This document shows positions 35,008 to 43,916 of a stretch of 64,000 nt of DNA, piece after piece (the first letter of the stretch is position 1; each line of letters opens with the position of its first letter). The stretch covers positions 55,704 to 119,703 of the forward strand of contig CAJTXZ010000006.1 of assembly GCA_910583725.1 (NCBI GenBank), written 5' to 3'. The notes beneath the pieces were generated by a model, which made no database searches, was not told the origin of the DNA, and saw only the letters and a program-made list of their open reading frames with translations. The stretch comes from an uncultured Vampirovibrio sp. Lineage in GTDB: Bacteria; Cyanobacteriota; Vampirovibrionia; Gastranaerophilales; Gastranaerophilaceae. The translations under genes were made by a program, and so were the position numbers.

Positions 35008-35352
35008 ATGAGCAAAGATAATAGTTTTGGGAAAAAATTACAACAGATAAGAAAGTCAAAAGGACTGACTCAAGAAAAATTAGCTGAGTTAGCAGGAGTT
35101 CATGAAAAACATATCTCTAAGTTAGAACTAGGTACATACAAGCCTAGTTTCGATACTTTAAATAAGATTATAACAGCTCTGGGATTAAATATAGATGATG
35201 TAGGATTTAACCTAGAAAAAGTATCAGTAAACGATAACCCATTCTATATTAGGTCTATGCAGATATTAAATACTGCAACAGAACAAGAACTGGAATTCTA
35301 TTATAGTCTACTAAAAGCAGGTCAAAAGGGAGCGGATGTATTTAAGGACTAG
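35008..35352 (+). CDS. XRE-family HTH transcriptional regulator
   Basis: The ATG at 35008 has a perfect AGGAGG upstream, giving 114 aa. Residues 8-62 form a Cro/CI-type helix-turn-helix (KLQQIRKSKGLTQEKLAELA, then KHISKLELGTYKPSFDTLNKI). The C-terminal part is helical (TEQELEFYYSLLKAG). It probably represses itself and the divergent AAA/TPR/Mrr operon through the inverted repeat between them. Confidence 0.85.
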   Translation: MSKDNSFGKKLQQIRKSKGLTQEKLAELAGVHEKHISKLELGTYKPSFDTLNKIITALGLNIDDVGFNLEKVSVNDNPFYIRSMQILNTATEQELEFYYSLLKAGQKGADVFKD

Positions 35353-35736
35353 GTCTTAGTCATTGCGTTTCATTCATAAAACACAATCATATTCATTGAA
35401 TACTATATCACCTTGTACTTATGATACACCGCTTAGAGCAAAGCTCTTCGCTGTGTATCGTCTGTACTAGCAATACTGCACCTATTTATATCTTTCAGTC
35501 TTATTCACTCACTTATGGGCTTGCTTGTTGTGTCTGTATGGTTAATTTATATGATTTTAAATATTGTTATTGTGTTATTTGTCTCGGTTATACATTAGAT
35601 AATAATGTGTTAGTTTTCTATGCCACTTTTTGCTCATCCCATTTATTCAACAAGTAAATCAAATTTGTACTATTCTTATCAGCTAATTGTTCTCTCAAAG
35701 TCATAATAAACGGTTCGATATAAGAAGCATCAAGTC

Positions 35737-35773
35737 CGCCATTATAATTTATAATCTAGCACCTTCGGGTGCT
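35737..35773 (+). repeat. 37-bp direct repeat, copy 1
   Basis: It begins CGCCATTATAATTTATAATC and ends in the terminator-like AGCACCTTCGGGTGCT. It is identical to 35869-35905. The CGCCATT start matches the tRNA-Asp 3' end (CGCCATT), so it resembles an att junction plus a tRNA terminator. Confidence 0.8.
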
Positions 35774-35801
35774 TTTTTAATGCGGTATTATTGAATTTTA
35801 A
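35768..35801 (+). repeat. 34-bp direct repeat, copy 1
   Basis: It begins GGTGCTTTTTTAATGCGG and ends ATTGAATTTTAA. It is identical to 37657-37690. The two copies bracket arsR and the permease. Confidence 0.8.
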
Positions 35802-35868
35802 ATTACGGGTATCAAACCCTTCGCTCTGCTTTTGTCGAGCTTGACGGCTCAACAAGACCCATCTTCTT

Positions 35869-35905
35869 CGCCATTATAATTTATAATCTAGCACCTTCGG
35901 GTGCT
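35869..35905 (+). repeat. 37-bp direct repeat, copy 2
   Basis: Exact copy of 35737-35773, 132 bases downstream. Confidence 0.8.
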
Positions 35906-36173
35906 GTATTTTTTGAGGCATTTGGATTATGGCGGGTAGTTGTATTATTTGGGAAAGTTAGCTATATATCGGGGTTTGAGGGGTAGGAAATAATCAAACT
36001 AAGTGTCAAACAAAACGGTCAAATGCCTCTTTTGATGGTCTGACAGCTAGTTGTATTATTTCGGCAACTTGGGTTTTCTGCAAAGTATAGTCTGTGTTTT
36101 AGCCTGTACTGGGCGTTTGACAAATAGTTTGATTATTTCGGTAATGACCGTTTTGAATTTTATCTGAATTTGC

Positions 36174-36458
36174 TTAATTATCTAAAATTTTATTCAAACA
36201 CTCGAAAAATTCACTCATACAACAAATCCTAAGTGAATAATAAACATTCATGCCATCTCGTCTGTCCTTGAGTAATCCAACAGATTTGAGCTTTTGCAAG
36301 CTCTTAGAAATATGTGCTTGTTGATATTTTTTTAAATTCTCTTGAATTTCACACACACACTTTTCACCTTCCAATAATTGATCTATCACATCCAATCTTG
36401 CAGGATTAGCCAATGCTTTAAATATTTCTGCTTTTTTATTGTTTAAATTATTATCCAT
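36174..36458 (-). CDS. ArsR-family metal/metalloid-responsive repressor
   Basis: This 94-aa winged-helix protein has the ArsR opening KAEIFKALANPARLDVIDQLLEGEKCVCEI. The CVC pair in helix 3 is the arsenic/antimony (or cadmium) binding site type. The recognition part is QQAHISKSLQKLKSVGLLKDRRDG. A C-terminal ICC may be a second thiol site. AGAGG precedes the ATG. It is divergent from the permease and flanks twin palindromes that are its likely operators. Confidence 0.88.
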   Translation of the reverse strand: MDNNLNNKKAEIFKALANPARLDVIDQLLEGEKCVCEIQENLKKYQQAHISKSLQKLKSVGLLKDRRDGMNVYYSLRICCMSEFFECLNKILDN

Positions 36459-36467
36459 ATTAACCTC

Positions 36468-36526
36468 TTGACATTATTCCAAAAATGGAATATTATATGT
36501 AGCATAAAATATTCCAATTATGGAAT
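36468..36526 (+). promoter_or_regulatory. permease promoter with twin ArsR-type palindromes
   Basis: TTGACA (36468-36473), 17 bases and TATTAT (36491-36496) form the promoter toward the permease. ATTCC-n6-GGAAT palindromes are at 36476-36491 (inside the spacer) and 36511-36526. Binding would block RNA polymerase. Confidence 0.75.
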
Positions 36527-36575
36527 AAACCTTGTAAAAAGTCAATGCTTAATAACCTAACGGAGGTAATAAACA

Positions 36576-37559
36576 ATGTTTTTAAAATTTGCAGATTGGT
36601 TTGTTTATGGAATTTTAGGCTTGTCGGCTGAAACAAGTTTTGGCGAAGCCTTGCACTTTTTTATGTACGATGTTCTAAAAATATTATTTTTGTTGTTCTC
36701 AATAATTTCTGTTATTTCATTTTTGAGAAGTTATATCGATAATGAAAAATTAAAACACTTTATCGAAAAACAACCGAAATTTTTAGCTCATCTTTTTGCT
36801 TCATTCTTTGGTGCAATAACTCCGTTTTGTTCTTGTTCTTCAATTCCTGTTTTTATCGGTTTTACAGAAGCAAGTGTTCCCTTTGGTGTTTCAATGAGTT
36901 TTTTAATAACTTCACCTATGATAAATGAAATTGCAATTTTAGTTCTTGCAGGGATTATCGGATGGAAGATAACAGTAATTTATATTGCAACAGGAATTGC
37001 CATTGGTACATTTGGCGGTATGATTATGGAAAAATTTGGTTGGGGTAAATATTTACAAGATTACTTATTAAAATTAGGTACTAAAGCTGATGATGGTTCT
37101 TGTTGCTGCTCTTGCAGTTGCGGTGGCGAAGAAGAAAAATTAACAACTAAAGAAAGAATCAAAGACGCATTTATTTATGCAAAAGACTTAATGAAAAAGA
37201 TTTGGCTTTTTGTTCTTCTTGGTGTTGGTGTCGGTGCATTTTTACATGGTTATGTTCCACAGGAGTTCTTTATTAAATATATGGGTAACAATAACTTCTT
37301 TGCAGTTCCTTTAGCGGTTCTTGCAGGGATTCCTCTGTATGCTGACGCAACAACAATTATACCGATTGCGCAGGTATTGATTGATAAAGGGGCTGCCATC
37401 GGAACTGTTTTAGTATTTATGATGGCGATTGTTGCATTATCTTTACCTGAAATGATTATTATTTCAAGAGTAATGAAAAAAGAATTGATTATTAGATTTG
37501 TGATTTTTATGTTTATAACTTTTACAATTGTCGGGTATTTTTATAACTTAGTTTTGTAA
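36576..37559 (+). CDS. ArsP-type permease (DUF318 family)
   Basis: This 327-aa protein has about eight membrane segments. The family signature is TPFCSCSSIPVFIGF (Cys85, Cys87) in one of them. A cytosolic loop at 172-188 contains SCCCSCSCGG, six cysteines in eight residues (176-182), a likely soft-metal site. ArsP members export trivalent organoarsenicals. Related permeases have been linked to other metals. The divergent ArsR gene supports a metalloid-efflux role. GGAGG precedes the ATG. Confidence 0.82.
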   Translation: MFLKFADWFVYGILGLSAETSFGEALHFFMYDVLKILFLLFSIISVISFLRSYIDNEKLKHFIEKQPKFLAHLFASFFGAITPFCSCSSIPVFIGFTEASVPFGVSMSFLITSPMINEIAILVLAGIIGWKITVIYIATGIAIGTFGGMIMEKFGWGKYLQDYLLKLGTKADDGSCCCSCSCGGEEEKLTTKERIKDAFIYAKDLMKKIWLFVLLGVGVGAFLHGYVPQEFFIKYMGNNNFFAVPLAVLAGIPLYADATTIIPIAQVLIDKGAAIGTVLVFMMAIVALSLPEMIIISRVMKKELIIRFVIFMFITFTIVGYFYNLVL

Positions 37560-37656
37560 TTACAAAAATCAAGCATAAAATGAAAATTTTTTGTTAATAT
37601 TGCCTAAAATGGTAAAACCATCTGTCATAAGTAATCAAACCATGTGCCTTTTTACA

Positions 37657-37690
37657 GGTGCTTTTTTAATGCGGTATTATTGAATTTTAA
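37657..37690 (+). repeat. 34-bp direct repeat, copy 2
   Basis: Exact copy of 35768-35801. With the first copy it frames the arsR-permease pair. Confidence 0.8.
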
Positions 37691-37798
37691 GACTTTGGGC
37701 TTCCCTCAGCGCGCACGCGATTTTTAACGCTTACGCTAAAAAATCAGCTGTCCGCATACCATTCTCGTACGGCTCATTCTTCGCCTACGATAACGGCA

Positions 37799-37810
37799 GT
37801 CCCCGCCATT
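37799..37810 (+). repeat. attR: right copy of GTCCCCGCCATT
   Basis: Twelve bases identical to the tRNA-Asp 3' end at 24557-24568. The following ATAATGCATGGTGC-T7 resembles what follows a tRNA gene. Confidence 0.6.
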
Positions 37811-38012
37811 ATAATGCATGGTGCTTTTTTTAGTGCGATTGTATTACCCCAAAGCCAACAGTTGGCATTTCAACGCCATTATTTAATTTTACAGTATTCA
37901 TTAAATACCCTTGATATAAAGTTTTATTGATACAACCTGTTGTAATCTTATCATAAAATTTGAATGTTTATATAAAACCAAACGAAGCTTATTATTCCCG
38001 ATGTCATTAAAA

Positions 38013-39329
38013 TTAATGTGATTTTTTCCATTGTTTAATTTGTTCTAATCGCGCTTTGTATTTTGTCTCCATTCCTTGCTCTGTGGGCTTATAATAAACT
38101 CTGTCTATTAAAGAATCGGGCAGGCATTGCATATTTGTTAATTTTTCATCTGAATTATGCGCAAACTGGTATCCTTTGCCATAGTTTAAATCTTTCATTA
38201 ATTTTGTCGGGGCGTTTCTTATATGCAGCGGCACAGGTTCTGCTATCTGCTCTTTTGCATCTTTTCTTGCAAGCATATAAGCAATATCCATGGCGTTTGA
38301 TTTTGGTGCCATTGACATATAAATCACCGCTTGTGTTAAATGCACCGTGCACTCGGGCATTCCGATAAAATGACATGCCTGATATGCCGCAACAGCTATT
38401 TCAAGGGCGTGAGGGTCTGCAAGGCCTATATCTTCGGAGGCAAACCTCGTAACTCTTCTGGCTATATATAAGGGGTCTTCACCCGCTTCAAGCATTCTTG
38501 CAAGCCAATAAACAGCAGCGTCAGGGTCTGAATTTCTCATTGATTTATGCAGTGCAGAAATTATATTATAATGTTCTTCGCTATTTTTATCGTATAAAAG
38601 AGATTTTTTTGATATGCACTGTTCAAGGTTTTCCTTTGTGACCGTGATTTTACCATCTTTATCTGTGTCTGCGTTTAAAACAACCATTTCGAGTGTTGAT
38701 AGCGCGCATCTTGCATCGCCGTTAGCGAATTGTGCTATAATGCTCAGGCTCTCATTATCTATGTTTATTTTTTCTTCACCAAACCCTCGTTTGTCAGATA
38801 TTGCCCGCTTTAAAAGTGTTATCAAATCTTCCGTTTCGAGTGGTTTAAATACAAAAACCCTGCATCTTGATAAAAGGGCTGAATTAATTTCAAATGAGGG
38901 GTTTTCAGTTGTTGCGCCAATTAAAATTATACTGCCTTTTTCAACGAATGGTAAAAACGCATCCTGCTGAGCTTTGTTGAAACGGTGAATTTCGTCCACA
39001 AAAACTATTGTCTTTTGTCCGAATTTTCTGTTGCTTTCAGCTTGCGCCATAACAGCTTTTATTTCTTTTATGCCGCTTGTGACGGCTGAAAAATCAATAA
39101 ATTCACAGTTGGTTTTATTTGCTATTATCCTTGCCAGAGTAGTCTTACCAATACCGGGATTTCCCCAGAAAATTATTGATGAAATTGTATCATTTTCAAT
39201 TAGTTTTCTTAAAACCTTTCCTTCGCCGATTAAATGTTTTTGCCCTACAAATTCATCCAGGTTTTTGGGCCTTAAACGCCAAGCCAGAGGCTGGTTTTTA
39301 TCATCCTCAAATAGTGATTTTTGTTCCAT
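38013..39329 (-). CDS. rarA: replication-associated recombination protein A (RarA/MgsA)
   Basis: RarA is a clamp-loader-like AAA+ ATPase acting at stalled replication forks. This 438-aa protein has RPKNLDEFVGQKHL, Walker A in WGNPGIGKTTLA, Walker B in VFVDEIHRFNKAQQDAFLP, sensor ATTENPSFEIN and the SRCRVFVFKPL stretch. The C-terminal tetramerisation part has DPLYIARRVTRFASEDIGLADP. AAAGGA precedes the ATG. It is the first chromosomal gene right of the island. Confidence 0.94.
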   Translation of the reverse strand: MEQKSLFEDDKNQPLAWRLRPKNLDEFVGQKHLIGEGKVLRKLIENDTISSIIFWGNPGIGKTTLARIIANKTNCEFIDFSAVTSGIKEIKAVMAQAESNRKFGQKTIVFVDEIHRFNKAQQDAFLPFVEKGSIILIGATTENPSFEINSALLSRCRVFVFKPLETEDLITLLKRAISDKRGFGEEKINIDNESLSIIAQFANGDARCALSTLEMVVLNADTDKDGKITVTKENLEQCISKKSLLYDKNSEEHYNIISALHKSMRNSDPDAAVYWLARMLEAGEDPLYIARRVTRFASEDIGLADPHALEIAVAAYQACHFIGMPECTVHLTQAVIYMSMAPKSNAMDIAYMLARKDAKEQIAEPVPLHIRNAPTKLMKDLNYGKGYQFAHNSDEKLTNMQCLPDSLIDRVYYKPTEQGMETKYKARLEQIKQWKKSH

Positions 39330-39443
39330 ACCAAATCCTTTAACAGTATATTAGCATGGACTATATCTTTTTTCATTAAGACTTTGTATATGCCCTGTTT
39401 AAACATTTAACGTTTTAATGGTGCAAAAGTTTTGATTTTTGCT

Positions 39444-42400
39444 TTATTCCCCAAAAATTATAAACGCCAGGTCATTTTTTAGTGCATAATCTCTTAAAAA
39501 GGCTGTTCTTTCTTTTACGCTATGTTTGTTATCTTCAAGCATAATATACTCATCTTCGCCTTCTGTCAAAGTGTCTCTGTTTAGAAAATCTATCGGGTTT
39601 TTGATTTTTTCTTCTTTGTCAATTGAATATGCAAAGACTGCCATTGGCGGATTCGGGTTTGAGATTAATATTTCATTATAACTATCTTCTTCATCGTCAC
39701 TATTTATATTGAGGTCTGCAAGAGCTTTTGCTACGGCTATTCTTGCACTTTCCGGTGTAATTTCGCTAAGCGATTTGTTTTCATTTTCCTTAACAAAGTT
39801 TACATATTCTTCATCATTAAGGTTTAGGGCATTTTTGATTAAATTAGAGATAAACACTCTGTTTGCTTCTTTTTCACCGCCAAAAATATAATGTTTTTTA
39901 ATATGTTCATCCACATTTTTCTTGTTGCCCGACCCATAGTTGCTGCCGCCTCCTGCGTGTATATTTTTGGTTTCGGACGTAAATAAAACACCCTGAGGCT
40001 GGTAGAATCTGGTATTATTTTCAGGCGTTATTGTGTATGTTCCGGATATTACCGCATTAGAGCCTGGCAGTTGAAATGCGCTGAATTTTAAAAGGTTGTC
40101 GGCATTATCGCAGCCGTGGGCTATGCTTTTAATGTTTCCGGTGTTGTATTTTCTGCCTGTTTTTGTTGTGCCTTTTATGCCTTTAGAGATACTTCCTTTT
40201 GGAAATCCTATTTTTTCCCAGTCTTCAACTTCGTTGAATTTAATTACAATAAGCCCGTCTTTATCTTTGTATATGCCTTTTATATCTGTTGTGCCGTCAG
40301 GGTTTGTTGTTTTTATGGCTTTATTTATCCTGCTTGCCTTTGGAAATTCTACACATGGTAATATTGGCTGTGTGGCTTTTAGCTCATAAATATATTTTCG
40401 TATTTTATTTGCATGGTAATCTGCTGCTTCGCCAAAACTTCTTGTAACGCCGTTAAAATCGGTTCTTGCAGCTCCTTCTTTAGTGTCATGGAAACTATCG
40501 TTATGTTTTATGGCTTTTAGGTCTGCATGGGTAAAAATTAACGCCATTTCAAATAAATTATCATACCTTAAATCATATGCAATAGATTTTTGTCTTTCGG
40601 TGCGCTCGTTTTCATTGTCCGCAGTATTTACATAGCCTAGCCACTCATGGTGTTTAATTAAGGCATAAAACTTATCTTCTTCATCTTTTGAAAGGTTAAA
40701 TTTTTTGGATATAAAATATGCATCAAGGCTGCTTTCCAGCGGATGGTTCGGGTCGATATTACCTTCAAGCTTTGTAATGTCATGAAGAAGGGATGCAAGG
40801 AGTATAATTTTTTTATCAGAATTGTTAAGTTTTGTAAACTCAGGGTTTTGGACGATTTTTTGCATAACCTTTAAGGAGTGTTTCAGAACGTCAAATTCAT
40901 GACTTCCTTTTGTTCCTTGCATTCCGGCTTGCGTTCTTTGAATTATTGTTCTTAGCTCAGGAAGAGCTTGAATGATTTCATTTAAAGAAACTTCAAGAGT
41001 TTTATTATTGCAATTAATTTTATTGTTCTGGTTAAATTTTATTACGTTTGTTCTAAAATTTTCTATTGCATTAATTATCCTGGGGTTTGTTGTATTAGGT
41101 GTTTCGTCATTGTTTCTTGGGTATTCAGCTATTGTATAGCCTGTTTTATTTATATCATTTTTCTTTAGTGTAAAGCCAAAATAATCAAACACCTTTTGTT
41201 TTTCTTCAAAATCAAGTTCCTGTGTGGCTTTTAGGGCATCCAGTATAAATTCTTCCCTTGAATATTCCTGCGTTATTTCAATGTTTGTAAATTCGGTATC
41301 TGGTATGTCTTTCAGAGCTATTGCCAGGTTTTTAATATCATTATTGAATTTTTCAATTTTTTTATCAGCCAAAGGCACCACGCTCACACCGATTGAGCCA
41401 GCAACCGCCGGCAGAAGGCTGCAGTATTCCTCTTTATTTTTTGGAATTAAGGGGAAAAATTGCTGTATTTCACTTGTGGTGTCAAATGCTTTAGAATTGC
41501 CTTTAGTGAGGGCATTTAGGAACTTTCTTTTTTGTATGGGGCTTAATTCTTCAAAATCTTTAATTCCATAAAAATCCCCAAAAAGTACTGCTATACAGGT
41601 GTCGTTTAAATTTAGACTGTTAAATTTTTCAGCACCTATTTTCTTTTTTAGTGTTTCAATATCCTGAATATCTGCTGTGTCATTTTGAAATATCAATGCA
41701 AGTTTTTGTGTGATATTCAGAGTTTCGTTATTTAGTAGATTTTGTGCGGTTTTTGCTTGTTTGTCATTTCTGATTGCCATCATAAGCTGCGGCATATTTT
41801 GAATTAAAGTGCTATCGTTGTATAGATTTTCATTATCAAGGATTGTGTTTATAATCTCTGCCCTGTGCGGGTTTCGCGAGATGGCGGTAATAACGTGTGC
41901 GCTTTTTAACCAAGCTTGGTTGTTGTATTTTATTGCATTATCAAGGATTTTTAGCGCTATTTTGGCTTGTTCTGGTGATTTACTTGCTATAACTAAAGGC
42001 CCCAATATTCCCATTGCTAACTCATTATTGCGCAAATCTTCACTATCAAGGGCTTTTAATATAATTTCTTTTTGCTCTTCGGTTGCTGCTTCGCGTATAA
42101 AACCACCCGCATTTTGTATTATTATTTGATTCTTGTATAATTTTTCATCATCAAGTATTTTTTCGGCAAGTTCAGTCTGCATCGGGGTTTTGGCACTAGC
42201 TATCAGACTGTCTGCAAAAAGCATAATATCTTGATTACCGTAAAGATTTTTATTTTCGATAATTCTTTCAACAAGCTTTCTCTGGCTTTCGTTTTCAACG
42301 TTTTGAATAATGCAGCCAAAGTTTGTGACATCATCTGTCTTAACTTTAGAGCACAGTTCTTTGTTATCAAGCATTTTCGCTGCAAGCTTGAATTGTTTTT

Positions 42401-43010
42401 TGTTTTGTATGCAGCTTAAGAGAAAGTCGCAAGATTCAACTATAGCTGTGTTTTTAGAAAGCGATTCATCATTTAAAATTTTGCTTGCAATTTTAAATTG
42501 AAATTCGTTTTCCACCGCACTAACTAAATCCATAGTGCGTTCTGTTATTGCGGGGTTATTATTTTGTACAATAAAATCTGCAAGCAGAATATTTGCTTTT
42601 GTCAGGCTTAAATAATCCTCTGCATATTCTTTTGTATCGCAAGGAAAGGCTTTTAGTCTTTCATCAAATTTCTTTTTTAAAGCTTTAAACTCTTCATCGG
42701 ATACAATTTTGTATTCTGAAAATTCTTGATAAGCGCTGTTTTTTGCGTTTCCTTTGAACAAAATGCGTGAAGAGGCCTGATTTTGCAGGTTTTTTGTATT
42801 GTTTTGGGCAGAAATTATTTCAGACTGCGCGTTTTTGCCGAGTTTTGAGGTCATTTGCTTATTATAAAGCAGGCTGTTGTAGCTTGAAAGTGCGCTAAGG
42901 CCCGTGAATTCTATATTTGCAAAATTTTTTGGTGCTGGTTCTTTGTTTTGAATGGTATTTTGACTGTAACCTTTTTTATTTAATTTTATTAGCGGAAAAT
43001 TTATTTTCAT
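39444..43010 (-). CDS. giant helical-repeat protein with HD phosphohydrolase-like domain
   Basis: I place the start at the ATG at 43010 (1188 aa); an ATG 13 codons upstream is the alternative. The N-terminus has two short NIEFTG/ILFKG motifs. From about 150 to 450 run seven or more helical repeats of about 39 residues, with a unit like AxKILDNExLYxNxxIIxN. An HD domain lies at about 690-860: FDVLKHSL, SLLHDITKLEG (His743-Asp744), IKHHEWL and FTHADLKAI provide the H...HD...HH...D ligands. The last 300 residues are unrecognised. No signal peptide is seen. It may be an effector or nucleotide-signalling enzyme. Confidence 0.6.
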   Translation of the reverse strand: MKINFPLIKLNKKGYSQNTIQNKEPAPKNFANIEFTGLSALSSYNSLLYNKQMTSKLGKNAQSEIISAQNNTKNLQNQASSRILFKGNAKNSAYQEFSEYKIVSDEEFKALKKKFDERLKAFPCDTKEYAEDYLSLTKANILLADFIVQNNNPAITERTMDLVSAVENEFQFKIASKILNDESLSKNTAIVESCDFLLSCIQNKKQFKLAAKMLDNKELCSKVKTDDVTNFGCIIQNVENESQRKLVERIIENKNLYGNQDIMLFADSLIASAKTPMQTELAEKILDDEKLYKNQIIIQNAGGFIREAATEEQKEIILKALDSEDLRNNELAMGILGPLVIASKSPEQAKIALKILDNAIKYNNQAWLKSAHVITAISRNPHRAEIINTILDNENLYNDSTLIQNMPQLMMAIRNDKQAKTAQNLLNNETLNITQKLALIFQNDTADIQDIETLKKKIGAEKFNSLNLNDTCIAVLFGDFYGIKDFEELSPIQKRKFLNALTKGNSKAFDTTSEIQQFFPLIPKNKEEYCSLLPAVAGSIGVSVVPLADKKIEKFNNDIKNLAIALKDIPDTEFTNIEITQEYSREEFILDALKATQELDFEEKQKVFDYFGFTLKKNDINKTGYTIAEYPRNNDETPNTTNPRIINAIENFRTNVIKFNQNNKINCNNKTLEVSLNEIIQALPELRTIIQRTQAGMQGTKGSHEFDVLKHSLKVMQKIVQNPEFTKLNNSDKKIILLASLLHDITKLEGNIDPNHPLESSLDAYFISKKFNLSKDEEDKFYALIKHHEWLGYVNTADNENERTERQKSIAYDLRYDNLFEMALIFTHADLKAIKHNDSFHDTKEGAARTDFNGVTRSFGEAADYHANKIRKYIYELKATQPILPCVEFPKASRINKAIKTTNPDGTTDIKGIYKDKDGLIVIKFNEVEDWEKIGFPKGSISKGIKGTTKTGRKYNTGNIKSIAHGCDNADNLLKFSAFQLPGSNAVISGTYTITPENNTRFYQPQGVLFTSETKNIHAGGGSNYGSGNKKNVDEHIKKHYIFGGEKEANRVFISNLIKNALNLNDEEYVNFVKENENKSLSEITPESARIAVAKALADLNINSDDEEDSYNEILISNPNPPMAVFAYSIDKEEKIKNPIDFLNRDTLTEGEDEYIMLEDNKHSVKERTAFLRDYALKNDLAFIIFGE

Positions 43011-43049
43011 ATATTTATAAAACTTGGGATAGAAAAAAATTGCGCACAA

Positions 43050-43916
43050 ATTGCTAATTTTTGTAAAAAAATATTTTATTATTTTTTATGTGCAAACAGG
43101 CTTACTGAGGGCATTATGGCGTTGTATTTGTTTTGAAATCCCTGATAAACAGACCATTTCAGCTGTAAAAAATTTTCTAAAAGGGCTAAAACAAGCTTAT
43201 GATTTAGGTTTTCAGTACCAAATAAGTTAATTTAGACTTTATATTTTGGATGGAGGGGTTTTTTACGTCTAAGAATGTTGATTTAATTGGCATTTGGCGA
43301 TTTTTTGCCGTATAAAATGTTATTATTGCAGGCTTTTAGCTGGTTTATTATGGCTAAAGATATTGGTATAGTACATTTTTTGGTTATTATTATGTTGTAT
43401 TGCACTTAAAGTATTGCGGAGCCTTGTTTTTATCAGTGTGCAAACCTGCAAAGTATTTATATGACTGGGTTTTTGAGGATTATTTTTAACATGCATAAAT
43501 TGTATAATGATTTAATTTGCGTTAAGAAGCTTATGGGCCTAGTATTAGCGGATATTGCTGCCTGCGAAAGTATATTATGGAGATGCTTTTAGGCTTTTGA
43601 TATACTGAAAATGTAGGGCAGAGTTAAATACACCTGTTTTTAGGCTGCCAAAATAAGATAGGGAGCTTGCAAGCGGTATATTTCAGGTGTTTTTATTCTG
43701 TGAAATAGTTCTTTTGCGGGGATTGCATTTTTGCACGTATTGAATTGTTAAATGTTAAAAAATGTTAAGAGATTTTGTTTTATAACTTGATATTTTATGT
43801 TAAAAAGGTTTAGGCGGTTACATACAATTATGCAATTGTCTGCTAAATGTTTTCTTTTTATGTGGTTGCAAAATTCATATTTGCTGTAAAACAATGGTGG
43901 TTTAGGTTTCAGGCAG
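43050..43916. other. 867-base gap with no supported gene
   Basis: A short plus-strand frame ending at about 43230 (containing KQTISAVKNFLKGLKQAYDL) looks coding-like but has no proper start, and may be a gene relic. Nothing else is recognised. The stretch is AT-rich with many stops in all frames. Confidence 0.45.

Larger units (their letters stand above)
35353..36173. other. 820-base non-coding junction zone with att-like repeats
   Basis: No gene is supported here. The zone holds a long hairpin (GATACAC at 35423 with GTGTATC at 35453), two copies of a 37-bp sequence, and an inverted relic of the tRNA-Asp T arm at 35804-35818 (14 of 15 bases). It also has three degenerate copies of TAGTTGTATTATTT (35937, 36048, 36125). 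It looks like debris of repeated insertions. Confidence 0.5.
24557..37810. mobile_element. integrated genomic island in tRNA-Asp (about 13.2 kb)
   Basis: The island is bounded by a 12-bp direct repeat of the tRNA-Asp 3' end. It contains a large serine recombinase at the tRNA boundary, a replication initiator, a resolvase, small phage-like genes, an AAA/TPR/Mrr-like operon, an XRE regulator and arsR with a permease. No relaxase, conjugation or capsid genes are seen, so it is more like an integrated plasmid or satellite than a full conjugative element or prophage. Internal repeats near 35.7-35.9 kb suggest it was assembled in more than one step. Confidence 0.75.
37560..38012. other. non-coding right island border
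   Basis: No gene is seen. It holds the second copy of the 34-bp repeat (37657-37690), the attR copy (37799-37810) and a small hairpin ATTTTTA-n-TAAAAAAT near 37731. Chromosomal sequence leading to rarA follows. Confidence 0.5.

Noticed and set aside
35421..35657. 78-codon Cys/Tyr-rich frame
   Set aside because: It has no ribosome-binding site, starts in a hairpin and has no coding pattern; treated as non-coding.
36048..36141. Repeats of TAGTTGTATTATTT considered as iterons or a CRISPR
   Set aside because: There are only three degenerate copies with unequal spacing. No CRISPR-type repeat-spacer array or cas gene is seen in the window.
24509..37810. Island considered as a complete prophage or conjugative element
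   Set aside because: No capsid, portal, terminase, relaxase or type IV secretion gene was found.
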